DNA of 64,000 nucleotides from Ambrosia x helenae (GCA_030844895.1 JAUTDX010007415.1:1-64000), one strand, 5' to 3'. Numbered from the stretch's first letter, positions 1-11,219 are shown. The notes: generated by a model from the letters alone, not told the origin. A program made the numbers and translations.

Positions 1-23
1 TATATAATATATATATATATATA

Positions 24-75
24 GGGATCGGTTCAAATACAAAGTTTAAAATCGTGCGAAGGATGCGAAGGCTTC
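24..75 (+). repeat. MULE left terminal inverted repeat
   Basis: Imperfect match to the reverse complement of 9469-9520. The outer 10 bases, a TACAAAGT block and two GTGCGAAG/TGCGAAGG blocks are conserved in the same order and spacing. The TA-rich host tract ends directly before it. Confidence 0.85.
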
Positions 76-137
76 TACCCGCGTTTTCTTGAAGGGTACT
101 ATCGTCATTTTACTCGAGATTTTAAACCCATATCTTT

Positions 138-146
138 TATAAAAGG
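138..146 (+). promoter_or_regulatory. Candidate TATA box of the transposase gene
   Basis: TATAAAAGG lies about 170 bp upstream of the modelled start codon at 312 and inside the left end of the MULE, where a transposase promoter would be expected. It is a good plant TATA match but no transcription start is known. Confidence 0.45.
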
Positions 147-311
147 ATCAGAGATTCAAATTCTTATTTAGTCGGTATTAGATTTTGAAATCAGTATAAA
201 TATTGATCATAATTCACACGATCAATCATAATTCAGTTCATTCAATCATAAATCAGTTCATTCTCTTTCGATTATATCTCCAAACGATTTTCTCTTATTC
301 ATTCATCAAAG

Positions 312-3300
312 ATGGCTAATAACGATTGTCCAGGTATGATTTTTGAGCTATCTGTTACGTAATGTTTTTCGATCGATTTCTTTTAAAGATTTCGTTTCTG
401 TTATTAGAATTAGAATGAAATTCAGCCTTTTATATTGATTGTTCGTTTGTTTTTCTATTTATGAAAGCATTACGTTATTTTTTTCTTTGTTTTGTTATTA
501 AATTCATCTTTTTTATTAATTTCTTGGATTCATGATAGTATTTACGTTGTTTTTTTTTGTGTTTTTGTTTGTTTCATATCACAATGTCACAATTTTACGT
601 GTTATTAAATTCATCTTTTTTTGTTTCATATCTTACTGTGTTTTTCAATATTTATTACGTGATTTACAGGTTTTGAATTAATGTTTAACATGATTTATGC
701 TGATTAGGCCAATATTATTACGTTTTATTGTTTCTTTATTATAGTTATTCTTATTAGTTCAATAAGTTACTATAATTTCATTACGTTATTATATTTATTC
801 TTATTAGGCATTATATTACTGTGTTTTCAGTTTTTATTACGTGATTTTTTATTACGTAATTTCATTTTACGTTATTATATTTATGATTTATTAAGCCATT
901 ATGTTACTGTATTTTTTAATAGTTATTACGTGATTTTCAGGTTTTATTTTCAATGACATAGCTGAAAGTAGTTCTACTCAGGCTGTTTCAACAGTTTATA
1001 AGCCACAAGTTGCAGCTTCTATGACACCATCAGATGATATGGTATTTCCATCTATTGATCATGCGTATGAGTTTTATGTAACATATGCAAAAAATGCTGG
1101 ATTTAGTGTTCGAAAAGGAGGTGATTACAAACATGGTGAGATTCTTAAGTTTAAGTACTTTGTTTGTTCAAAGGAAGGATTCAAAACTTGTAAAGCGTTT
1201 GATAGTCTTGAAAAGGGTAAAAGTAGGAATAAGCCGTCGCAGAGAACAGGTTGTAATGCTCATATAGCTTTTTCGTCAAAGGATGGACAGAATTTTAAAG
1301 TTTTCAGATTTGTTGAGGAGCATAACCATTACTTGGTTTCTCCAGAAGATATGCAATTTCTTCCATCATCACGTAATTTGACATATCAACAAATGCAAGT
1401 GTTATGCAATATGTCCAAAGTAAACATGGGTCCTGTTAAGGCTTTTAATGTAATGAGGACGATTTATGGTGGTTTTGAACAAGTGGGTGCTACTGCTGCA
1501 GATTTCAAAAATTTTAAAAGGGATTTGAACTTATATATTGGCGAGTATGATGCTGATATGGTGGTTAATATGCTGCAGAAGAAGAAAGAGTTTCTTCCTG
1601 ATTTTTATTTTGAGTATAGTCATGACACTAAACGACAGTTAACTGGTTTATTTTGGGCTGATGAGCATGCAAGAAGAAGTTATAAAGTTTTTGGTGATGT
1701 TGTTTCATTCGATGCTACTTTCAATTCTAACAAGTAAGTTTATTACGTAATTATTTTATTCATTTTACGTAATTATTTCAGTTTAATTAATTTATTTTTT
1801 ATTTGCTTTTTTAGATACAAGATGGTATTTGTTCCATTTACCGGTATCGATAATCACTGCAACAATATAACTCTTGGTGCTGGATTGCTGAGTTCAGAGA
1901 CAATTGAATCTTACTCATGGCTGTTAACTTGTTTCAAGAGGTGTTTTGGTAAAGAACCGCGTGTTGTAGTTACCGATCAAGATCCTGCTATTAAACAAGC
2001 CGTTGCATCAGTTTTACCTAATAGTAGGCATAGATTGTGCATGTGGCACATCATGAAAAAGGTTGCTGATAAGGTATGTCATTTTTGTATGTTACGTAAT
2101 TTTCAAGGCTTTATTACGTGATTATTTTATGCTATGATTTTTGATTTTGTGTATGTTACGTGATTTCAAGTTTTTTTGTTACGTGATTTTTAACAATATC
2201 TGTTTTGTTTTTTTATAGGTTGGTACTGCATTATGCAACAATGATGATTTTAAACAGCGTATCTGCGACATTGTTTGGACAGATTCTATTTCCCCAGAAG
2301 AGTTTGAGAAGGGATGGGAGCAACTTGTTTTTGATTTTAATCTGTTTTATCATGACTGGTTGTGTGACATTTATTCAAATAGAGCAATGTGGATTCCTGC
2401 TTTTTATCGCGATGAGGCAATGTCAGGTCTTATGCGTACTACTTCAAGATCTGAATGTGAAAATCATTTCTTTGGTCAAGTTTCCAATGCTCAATTAACG
2501 CTTCTTGAGTTTATTAGTCATTTTGATACTGCCATGGAATCCCAAAGGTATACTCATAGGAAAAATGATCATGAGACGAGGTATAAAACACCGGATTTTT
2601 GGACTGATTATCCTATTGAGGTGCAAGCTGCGAAAATATATACAAGAAGTATTTTCTTTGATGTCCAAGAAGAAATTTACGGAGCTGTGCATAAATGCAT
2701 AAATGTCTTTCTTTCATATGAAGGAGATATAGGGACGTTTCGAATAAAAGATCGTTCTGCGTATGGTGACGGTTTGATAGAGGTATTTTTTATGTTACGT
2801 AATTTTTTACATATCAATGTAACAGACATTACGTAATTATGTGTTTCATTAGTTTTCACATTTCATATACCTCATTACGTGGTTATTTGTTTTCATTACG
2901 TAATTTACTTTTTATGGAGATCTTTTTTGTATTGCAGGTTAAATTTAACCTTGAAGATTTGACAATTTTATGTCCTTGCAAGCGTTTTGAGCGATATGGG
3001 TTATTGTGTCGACATGCTTTTTCAGTTTTAAGGTTGTGTGGTATAAATGAAATTCCTAGCAGATACATTCTTGATCGCTGGAGGAGTGATGTTATTTGCA
3101 ATAGTCCCTCTCGGTCGAGCTTGTCGTTGGTGATGCATAATGATGAAAATGGAGATCATCAAAGTGTCAATGATGTTGTTCGTGATATAATGCAGTCGAG
3201 TGAGTATATAGTTAATAAGTTGATTACTGATTTTGAAAAGTTGAAGCTGTTTAGAGACGAGCTAAAAGCGATGAAAGAGAAGACAGATGAAGCTGGTATT

Positions 3301-3627
3301 CAGAGGATATCAGCCAAGAAGAAAGAAATTATTCAAGCTATTATTGGGGCTCCACATCAAACTGAGGCTGCTGTTCGTGTCCCTCATGGTATTAGGAATA
3401 AGGGTTGTGGGTCACGCAAAAGGTTTAAATCAAAACGTGAACAAGCGATTAGTCGTGCAGGAAAGAGATCAAGAAATTGCAAAGTATGTGGGGGTAGTGG
3501 TCATGATAGGCGTACCTGTGATGTTCTTAAAGGGACTGTAACAGCCAACAACAAAGGGAAAGGACCCGTCAATGAAGCAGATGCGGAAAATAGTTCAGAT
3601 TCGGATTATGAAGCTGGCGATGATTGA
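312..3627 (+). CDS. FAR1/MURA-type MULE transposase (5 exons)
   Basis: This should cut and rejoin the MULE ends in the nucleus. My exon model is 312-333, 941-1733, 1815-2073, 2219-2782 and 2938-3627, all with GT-AG introns and consistent phases, giving 775 residues without a stop. A FAR1-type zinc DNA-binding domain occupies about residues 46-150. The transposase core follows: D265 in SFDATF, D326 in VVVTDQD, the C-x2-H block LCMWHI, and E437 in TSRSECEN are the likely D-D-E residues. A SWIM zinc finger (C558, C560, C570, H572) and a C-x2-C-x4-H-x4-C knuckle near 727-740 precede an acidic tail. The start was chosen because the 22-nt first exon joins in phase to exon 2 and lies after a TATA box; an alternative start is the ATG at 1021. 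Introns are full of TTACGTAA/TTACGTGA copies and the exons have neither. Confidence 0.88.
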
Positions 3628-3706
3628 TTATGTTTTTTTGTTAAATTTGACATTGAAACATTTCATTACGTGATTTTTTTTTACACAGATGGGTTTTTGC
3701 ATTTCA

Positions 3707-3777
3707 TTACGTAATTGTGTTCACTTGTTACGTAATTGTGTTCACTTGTTACGTAATTGTGTTCACTTGTTACGTAA
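3707..3777. repeat. 21-bp tandem repeat, each unit with one TTACGTAA
   Basis: Four TTACGTAA copies at 3707, 3728, 3749 and 3770 are spaced exactly 21 bp apart; the linker reads TTGTGTTCACTTG. The array lies between the 3' ends of the two convergent MULE genes. Confidence 0.9.
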
Positions 3778-4029
3778 TTGTATCATAGCATAATCATTCA
3801 CATATAACCATTACTTCACATTTTTTTTGACATGTTACGTAATTTTATGTTTAGCTAACCATTATCAGTATCATACATGATTAACATATAATCAGAACAT
3901 ACATAATCATTCATACCATCATTCATATAATGTAGTAACTGATAAGCAAAATGTTAAATTGTATCATACCATACAAAAACCAAATGTTAAATTGTATCAT
4001 GACATTACGACACTGGACACTAAAACTAG

Positions 4030-7000
4030 TCAAACATGATCATTTTGTCTTTTCACAAGAGTTTTGAACAGGTTCTGCTTGTACTTCGCTTTTTCACTGT
4101 ATTCCTTTTGATGAAATTCCCTTGCCAGACGATCAATTAAATCTTTATTTTTGTTGGCATCGGAGAGTAGGATTTTTGCTAGATATTTGTAGCGAAGGTC
4201 ATCAATCTGCATTTGTTGACCTGGACCCTCTTTTTGAAATTCACTGACCCATTTTTTCTTATACGTGCTCATGAAAGTCTCCATGTGCCTCATTGTGAAC
4301 ACCCCACAATCGATTTTGTTTTGTGCTGTTCTCCATTCCATTTGAACCCTTACTGGTTTTTTGCTAACCATTTTCGAAGTAATGGGGTGTCCATTAACCA
4401 TCATGTAGTTGCACAGAGCTTCTTTCTGCATACATTACGTAATTTACCATAAGCATTACGTAATTACTTAACATCAAAATAATATTAAGTAAAAGTATTT
4501 TTTTTACCAGTGGCAGTATGATGTTGTCGTATTTGCTATTATCTCCAAGCTTGCTGTTGTCCAATATTTCTATCTTCGGTGTCTTCATGTTGAAACATAT
4601 TACATATATGTGGTCCGAAGATACGATGGGCATGAACAACAAATCCACCTCATTGAGTGATTTTATTTCATTTTTGTTAAGTGCAATATTTAAGTTCTCC
4701 GTCATGGTGTCCATTCGTTTTAAATCATCATATTCAGGCTTGAAGTACTCAATCGGCTGCAAATTTAGCATTCATTACGTAATTTAGCATAACCATTACG
4801 TGATTATAATTTATGTATTACTCGAAAAAGCTAAGGAGCATACCACAATATTTGTTTGAACAAACAACCTAAATGGTGAACCTGGAGCTTTTTTCTTCTC
4901 ATCGTGGTTCAGCACATGCGTCCATGCATCCAAAACATTAGATGATAATGTTATTCCAGGGTATAAGCATTCAAATACTACTTTGAAGTATGGAGTTCCA
5001 TCTTCTGGCTCGAATACAATATCACTGCGGAAGATAAGTTTTTAATACACATTATGTAATTTTTTGTAACAAACTATGTACTGAAAATATTCATTACGTA
5101 ATTATTCTAACAACAAATTAATTAATATAAGATTTTCTTACTGTGTTTCCTCTGTTGCTGCAAATATATACTGTGCAACTATGTTTTCATCCTCAGTGAT
5201 CTTGTTTTTCATTACCACCTGCCGTTGAATGTAAGGAGACTTCAGAGGTTCAGTCAACATCCTTCCTCTTTTTGCACGTTCAACTTGTTTCTCGATTATG
5301 GGTGACTGCAGTGACTGAGTAAACACTAGTCTTCCTACTGTTTTTGGTGTTTCGACATCATCTTGAGAGGTTTGTAGGAATGGTAGATTTGGAATTGCAT
5401 CTGTAGGTGCATCATCTTGGGAGAGATGCAGATCGAAACTTGGTCCTTCATAGCTTTCATTCGGTATTTCTTCTACTTTGTCTGCATCCAATGTTCCTTT
5501 CTTTGATGAACCGGTCTCGATTTCTTTTCCTTTCCTAGATTTTTCTTCAATCTCATTCAATTCTTTCAAGAATTGCGAACTGGCAGCTTCGGATGATGTT
5601 TGTGTGGCTGAAGTTTGCAAAGCTGAATTCTTTTCTTCTTTTTCTGCCTCTGATGTTCCTTTTTTTGATGCATCATCTTTCTCGATTTCTTTTCCTTTTT
5701 TAGATTTTTCTTCAAGCTCATTCAAGTCTTTTAAGAATTGCGAACTCACAACTTCGGATGAGGTTTGTGTTGTTGAAGTTTTCAAAGCTGCATTGTTTTC
5801 TGTTTTTTCGACTGCATTGATCATTTCAGCAACCATAGTTGTGCTGTCACTCTCTAGGTTTGTTGTTGCATCTTTCAAAGCATCCATTATGTCTTTGCTG
5901 AGCTTTTCTCTCGTGGGTTGTTTATCAGACATCTCATTACCTGTTTTCAAAATTCAATTTTCAATTAATTGGATAAATAAGCATTCTTTTGTAACTATGC
6001 ATTACGTTATTTTTACCTTCTTTCACAGCTTCTTTCTTTTTTGTTTCTTCAAATTCTTCAGTTGCGGCAATTATTGCATTTATCATTCCTGTGCTAACAC
6101 TCTGTGAAGTTGTTGCCTTTTCATTCAAATCTTTTTTTTCACCTGTAATTACGTATTCTGATCATTAATAAGTTTTGACAAATATTGTGTTACGTGATTT
6201 ATTTACCTTCTAGTGTTTCAGCTGCAATCACTATTGCGTCTAGCATCCCTGTGCTAACACTTTGTGATGTGGCTTGCTTTTGTTTCTGGTTTTCCTTTTC
6301 ACCTGCAACTACGAATATACTTTTTTGATATCCATTACGTAATTTTTAACTAACTTCTTTTATCATTTAAATATACATTACGTAATTTTTACCTTCTATG
6401 TTTTCTTCATTACTTGATTTGTAACTTGATACCCATGATTTCCATTTTCTTTGCTTCTCACGTATAAGGTTGCTGTCTAAAAAATTTGAAGTGGCTTCTT
6501 CAAAAATTTCATCTATTTCAGCAACATATGTTTCAAACTTCTCCATTTTGTATTCTATCTTTGAAAGCCATTCCTGCAAACAACATGTGAATAAATTACA
6601 TGATTTTTTATATTATAATAAATTACAGTTACTTACATTCTCATCAACTGGGTAAGGACTTTTGTTTTTCTTCTTTCCGATTGTCTTTATCCTTGTCGAC
6701 CCTCTTATGCTCTCATCTGTTGACTTTTGAGTTGCAACTTTTTGTATCTTTGGTGTTGTTGTTGCCTCATCTATGGTAATCTTTTGATTATTGTTTTCAT
6801 CATTTGCATCACCAGCCTGCAAACATTACGTGATTTTTTAAAATCCTATATACATATGCATGTTACGTAATTTTATACAGTTATTGCACTTACATTAGGA
6901 ACTTCTGGAGTGTTGTAATTTTCCAAGAATTCATCAATGTCAGATAGTGATTTTGTTGTTTCATAGACATTGTTGAATTCTTCTGAATTTATCATGATTT

Positions 7001-9225
7001 GTTGCTCAACAATCATTTCCTGTTCATCATGCTGAATTAATGCATCTTCATTTCCAGCTTCTTTCTTACCATCTTCTTCCATGTTTTCTGCATCATCTTC
7101 ATCATCTCCAGCAGCTTCATTTCCACCATCATCTTCATCATCTCCAGCAGCTTGATTTCCACCATCATCTTCTTCATTCTCATCATCATTTCCTTCTTCA
7201 TTCTCATCATCATCTTCGTCAGTTGAATATGGCCCATTGTCATACAAATGTTGATCAATGTCCATCAAATTCTCGGTGCTAATGTATTTAAGTGCTGGTG
7301 TTTGTGCTGTCTCAGGAGCATGAGATAACCTTTGTTCATGTGTATAAAGTAGCTGTAATGTGAATAAAGTTAACATTTGTTCATTACGTAATTATCAAGA
7401 ACACATTACGTAATTTATGAGTAAAAAAAATACCGCAAGAAAAGCCAAAGGTCCATTATATGCTTCTGTTCCATTCCAACTTGCCTTCGTTCTTTTGAGA
7501 CAGAAAATTAAGTACTCACACCAATTCAAATTTTTGATTGATTTTTCATCTGGCACTCCTTTCAAGAACATTTGATTCACTGTTGAACTTTTTGTTACTT
7601 GCCCAAATATAGAGTTGTAAAGTACAAGGAAGTTCAACTTGAAAATCCAGTCTCCCCTTTTGCTTTGAAGTATTTTATTCTTCACATCTGTCAGTAAAAT
7701 CTTGTTATGTTCAAACTGGGACTTCCATACAGTAAGTGTGTTAGATGAACCCTTCCTTGGTTTGTTCTTTTCATTTACTTTCTGGTTACCCATTGGGACA
7801 CCAAGGACTTGTTGTACTTGAGAGGCTGTTACTTGAATGATGTGGTGTCCTATTTGCAACTCATCTCTTCTATCATCATAATTAACCAATAACCATCTCC
7901 CTAATTTTGTTGGCACTGTTTTAACGTTAATTGATGTAAAAGCTTCAAATCCCATTTGTTTAAGTGCTTTTTTCTGTGCACTTGATAAGCTTGCCATCGC
8001 CTCAGTCAAGTTATTAACAGTGTTCCTCACCTGTAGTTTTATATTTGAGTATAAAACAAACTGTTTTCTTGGTGGTGAATTTTGTGGGTGTTCTTGCGCA
8101 TCAACAAAATCGTCGTCAACAACTGCGTCAAGAACTGCAGGCTTTTCTTGATAGTTCACTGCGTTATTATCAAAAGTTATAATTACGTAACAATGACATA
8201 ATCATTTATAATTACGTAATAATGACAGAATAACTAGATTTCCCATTACCAAAATAACGTAACAAACACATAATGATCATTACCAAAATAACGTAACAAA
8301 GACATAATCATTTATAGTTCTATTTATAAAATTACGTAACACAGACATACTATTTGCATTACTAAAATAACATAATTACTACTAATTTTCATTTACCAAA
8401 ATTGCGTAATAATGAAAGAATAACTAGATTTCCTATTACCAAAATAACGTAACAAACACATAATCATCATATTCTATAGCCAGAATCATTACAAATCATT
8501 ACCAAAATAACGTAACAAAGACATAATCATTTATAGTTCTATTTATAAAATTACGTAACACAGACATAATCATTTATAGTTCTAAAATAACATAATTACT
8601 ACTAATTTTCATTTACCAAATTTGCGTAATAATGACAGATAATTATATTTCCCATTACCAAAATAACGTAACAAACACATAATCATCATATTCTATAGCA
8701 AGAATCATTACAAATTTCATTACCAAAATAACGTAACAAAGACATAAAATTACGTAACACAGACATACTATTTGCATTACTAAAATAACATAATCACTAC
8801 TAATTTTCATTACAAAAATTGCGTAATAATGACAAAATCGTAATGTACCAAACAAAAATACGTAATATTTGTACCAAATAACTTAATGTAAAGTAATGTA
8901 CCATTTTTGTTTGTGTTTGCTGGCCTGTCATGGTTTGCTTTACTTCTTCTCTCTGATTTGTCAGTTTTATTGGTCGTTTTCGGAATTTTGCTAGGGCCTG
9001 ATAATTACAAATACGTATTTTAGTAAAATTTCACAAAGAATTAACAATATTAATTAACGTAATACTTATTTACCTTCATCAATGTCGTTCTTTTCAGTCT
9101 CAGACTCTGTTCCTCTCTTTCTTCCTGTAACATGCATAATGTAAGTTTATTATATAGTTTTCAATGTAAAATTTGGTACAGAATAACGTAATGTACTTAC
9201 TTTCGTATACGTTTGAGTATTTCAT
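4030..9225 (-). CDS. MULE-encoded ULP1-like cysteine protease (C48), 13 exons
   Basis: A SUMO-protease-like protein carried by the MULE; its substrate is unknown. The model has exons 9201-9225, 9074-9124, 8902-8997, 7434-8158, 6894-7352, 6637-6816, 6393-6573, 6207-6302, 6017-6142, 5142-5940, 4844-5024, 4508-4756 and 4030-4425. All junctions are GT-AG, phases agree, and 1187 residues are open. The N-terminus is basic (RRKRG). About residues 70-300 resemble the DUF1985-type domain found with plant ULP proteins. A long acidic, repetitive, probably disordered middle follows. The C-terminal catalytic domain shows H1022 (SDHIYV), D1039 (EILDN), Q1091 and C1096 (IDCGVF), so the catalytic residues are complete. 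VANDAL elements encode extra proteins of this general kind, one of which (VANC) is an anti-silencing factor. The donor at 8901 is the least certain junction. Confidence 0.82.
5478..5805 (-). repeat. In-frame duplication of a ~54-residue module in the ULP-like protein
   Basis: Exon 5142-5940 encodes two copies of a charged module with the core SSQFLK(D/E)LNE(L/I)EEKS(K/R)KGKEIE, each preceded by TQTSSE. Two short upstream exons (6207-6302 and 6017-6142) encode related STGM(L/I)(D/N)AI segments, and an MINAV segment in the large exon resembles them. Confidence 0.8.
8236..8840. repeat. Three AT-rich direct repeats of about 190-210 bp in intron 3 of the ULP-like gene
   Basis: Blocks beginning near 8236, 8429 and 8648 share the same order of phrases: a CCATTACCAAAATAACGTAA-type start, ACGTAACAAAGACATAA, ATTACGTAACACAGACATA and TAACATAATYACTACTAATTT. 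Each carries one TTACGTAA and several AACGTAA sites. The block lies in the 743-bp intron 8159-8901. Confidence 0.75.
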
Positions 9226-9336
9226 GGTTAATCTTTCGTAGAAATGGAGTTTATTGATGATTTTAAGTAGGGTTTTCAGAGTTTATTGTGTAATTTTGGG
9301 GAGAAATTATGTGATTAATGAGAGAAGGAACGGTCT

Positions 9337-9344
9337 CTTATAAT
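9337..9344 (-). promoter_or_regulatory. Possible TATA box of the ULP-like gene
   Basis: On the minus strand this reads ATTATAAG, about 110 bp upstream of the start codon at 9225. It is a weak match, supported only by position between the right MULE end and the gene. Confidence 0.25.
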
Positions 9345-9468
9345 TTGATTGTAGAAAAATTGACGAAAATACCCTCATTAACTGTCTAATCTCTCACTTA
9401 TTTACGAAACTGCCACCGCGTAACTTTTTAATTAATGACGTAAGATTGTTGGTTGATCGACGGCTGGG

Positions 9469-9520
9469 ATTCCTTCGCAGGCTTCGCACGTTGGGTGGAC
9501 TTTGTAGGATAACCGCCCCC
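9469..9520 (-). repeat. MULE right terminal inverted repeat
   Basis: Reverse complement pairs with 24-75, with conserved blocks CGGTT, TACAAAGT, CGTGCGAAG and TGCGAAGG. The TA tract of the host LTR resumes at 9521. Confidence 0.85.
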
Positions 9521-10940
9521 TATATATATATATATGTATATTTGCTATTATTTACAAAATCAACCTTGGAAAGTTATCATTTTACACTTTTGACACCAAA
9601 CTTTTCAAAGTTATATTTTTAGATACAAGTTTCTAAAAATATCATTTTATGTCCCTCAACTTTTAAAGTTACTAAAATAGTTCTTTAACTTCCAAGACTT
9701 ACATTTTCTTCTCAATCTTTCAAACATGACAATTTTCTACTAAACTAGTAAACTTTATTTGATCATCTTTGTCATGTTAGTTTATTTTTATGTTTCAAAA
9801 CTTTTAGTAGTCTATAATCATCTTGGTAAGGATAATAATAGATGTACTTAGTGTATTTTGTCCAATATGTCCAATTTACATTTTTCAAGTGTGTAGACTT
9901 TGAAGATGTAAAGTTTATGTAACTTGTTTTCTAACAAAATCAACACCATATATAGTCTTAGATGCTTATGTTATGATGATTAAAACCATATTTAAGTTTA
10001 TTCAAGTTCCAATAACGAAGCTATGTTTAGATCACCATTTTCTTTAAGTCTTTGTGAACTTTATAAAACTACAAGAACAATACATATCCATCACCAAAAT
10101 TTTGGCCCTTAATACACACTTATAACACCATTTTAGTCTTTAAAAAGCATATGTTTTATCATGTAAAGCTTCATTAAGTTAACTCATTGTACAACTTGCT
10201 TCTAGATAAGAAACATAAACTTTTAAAGACAAGAACAAGATCAAGAATACTTACAACTAGCACAAGGCTAGGGAAGCTAAAAATACTAGATTTTGATGGG
10301 GTTTAGTGTGTTCTTCCTAGGTGGTTAAGCTTCAAGCTTGAAACACACAAATGGGGTATGGAAAATGGATGTTTATGAAGGAATTTGGAGTGTTAAAACA
10401 AGAAGGTGAGTGTGTGGGTGTGCTTGTTTGTTCACGGCAAATAGAGGAAGAAGAAGTTTTTGATCAAGTGTGGTGTCATGTGATATTTTATAACCTTATC
10501 ATATCTTTGTAGATTCACATGATCTTCTCATAATCTCCCAAGATTCAAGATATATAGCACTAGATTTTGTGATCTCTTATAATATGTAGAAGTGTACTAG
10601 GATGATCTTGGATGGATTATAATAGGGTGTTTTTGCCAAGAATTAACAAGGAAAAAGGAGGATATGTTGATCTTCCCAAGTACTCAAAATCTCATATAAT
10701 ATTTCATCAAAATTCATCCCATACCCCTTCATGATCTTACTTAGATTTATTGTACAAAAGAAGGATTTTGAGCATGGTAAGGGGATAGGGCCGGTTGGGT
10801 TGGGGTGGTTTAGTGGGGTCCACAACATAAAACATTTGTTAAATAATTAGTTATGCTTCACACTTAACGTTTGGGTGTTAATTGGATTTTATTTACGTGT
10901 TATTTGGACATTATAATAACCTCAAATAACCCTTAAACAT
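9521..10940 (-). repeat. Gypsy-B 3' LTR, middle segment
   Basis: This AT-rich non-coding stretch matches 33390-35470 in the same orientation, apart from the foldback insertion there and small differences. It is part of the gypsy-B LTR that the MULE and gypsy-A interrupt. The MULE lies directly to its left, and AACAT at 10936-10940 is the left TSD of gypsy-A. I see no gene in it. Confidence 0.88.
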
Positions 10941-11219
10941 TGTGACACCCCGCATTTCCAGGTTAATACTTTTACTGATCACTACTTAACTTACATGATA
11001 TACTTTAGTTAACTTACGTGTTGTTCATGGTTAGATACTTAACTAGGGTTAGTTAAGTAGGCCTAACACATGTTAGAGGATATTAACATATGTGTTTAAA
11101 TAGGAAAAGCATTGTTTAACACACACACGAGTCCTGTATCCCGAACGTTGGTGATTATGTGACATGTATAATTATAATATGTACAATTAAATCGTGATGG
11201 ATGTGAAGTGCCTGCTTAT
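10941..11219 (+). repeat. Truncated first LTR of gypsy-A
   Basis: Nearly identical to the first ~280 bp of the LTRs at 13570 and 21611, then breaks at TTATATG and jumps into reverse transcriptase sequence that matches 19260 onward. Confidence 0.9.

Larger units (their letters stand above)
355..8757. repeat. Dispersed palindrome TTACGTAA (about 27 copies) plus TTACGTGA variants, non-coding only
   Basis: Perfect TTACGTAA starts at 355, 852, 1743, 1765, 2092, 2795, 2829, 2896, 3707, 3728, 3749, 3770, 3835, 4435, 4456, 4775, 5094, 6335, 6378, 6863, 7384, 7406, 8183, 8212, 8332, 8551 and 8750. TTACGTGA starts at 655, 837, 926, 2114, 2156, 2179, 3666, 4796, 6190 and 6826. All lie in introns, UTRs or intergenic DNA of the MULE; I found none in its exons. 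The common extended form is CATTACGTAATT. At this base composition I estimate fewer than one chance copy of the exact palindrome in 9.5 kb. The upstream gene region also has many related AACGTAA forms. Confidence 0.92.
24..9520. mobile_element. Mutator-like DNA transposon (MULE) with transposase and ULP1-like protease genes
   Basis: The element is bounded by imperfect terminal inverted repeats of about 52 bp: the left end begins GGGATCGGTT and the right end, reverse complemented, begins GGGGGCGGTT. Both ends share TACAAAGT and CGTGCGAAG..TGCGAAGG blocks. It lies in a TA-repeat tract of a gypsy LTR; the uninterrupted tract is seen in the sister LTR near 33350-33400. The target site duplication is therefore some stretch of TA repeat and cannot be delimited. 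It carries two convergent genes, a FAR1/MURA transposase on + and a ULP1-like protease on -, whose 3' ends are about 400 bp apart. MULEs that carry ULP-like genes (Kaonashi type, VANDAL) are known in plants. Both reading frames can be modelled intact, so this may be an autonomous copy. Confidence 0.9.

Noticed and set aside
3707..3777. Short regular repeats resembling a CRISPR array
   Set aside because: The period is 21 bp without unique spacers, in a plant transposon; it is a tandem repeat.
7037..7282. Open frames opposite and alongside the acidic region of the ULP-like gene (Met-rich on -, His/Leu-rich on +)
   Set aside because: They are frame shadows of the Asp/Glu repeat in the exon 6894-7352; low-complexity composition explains them.
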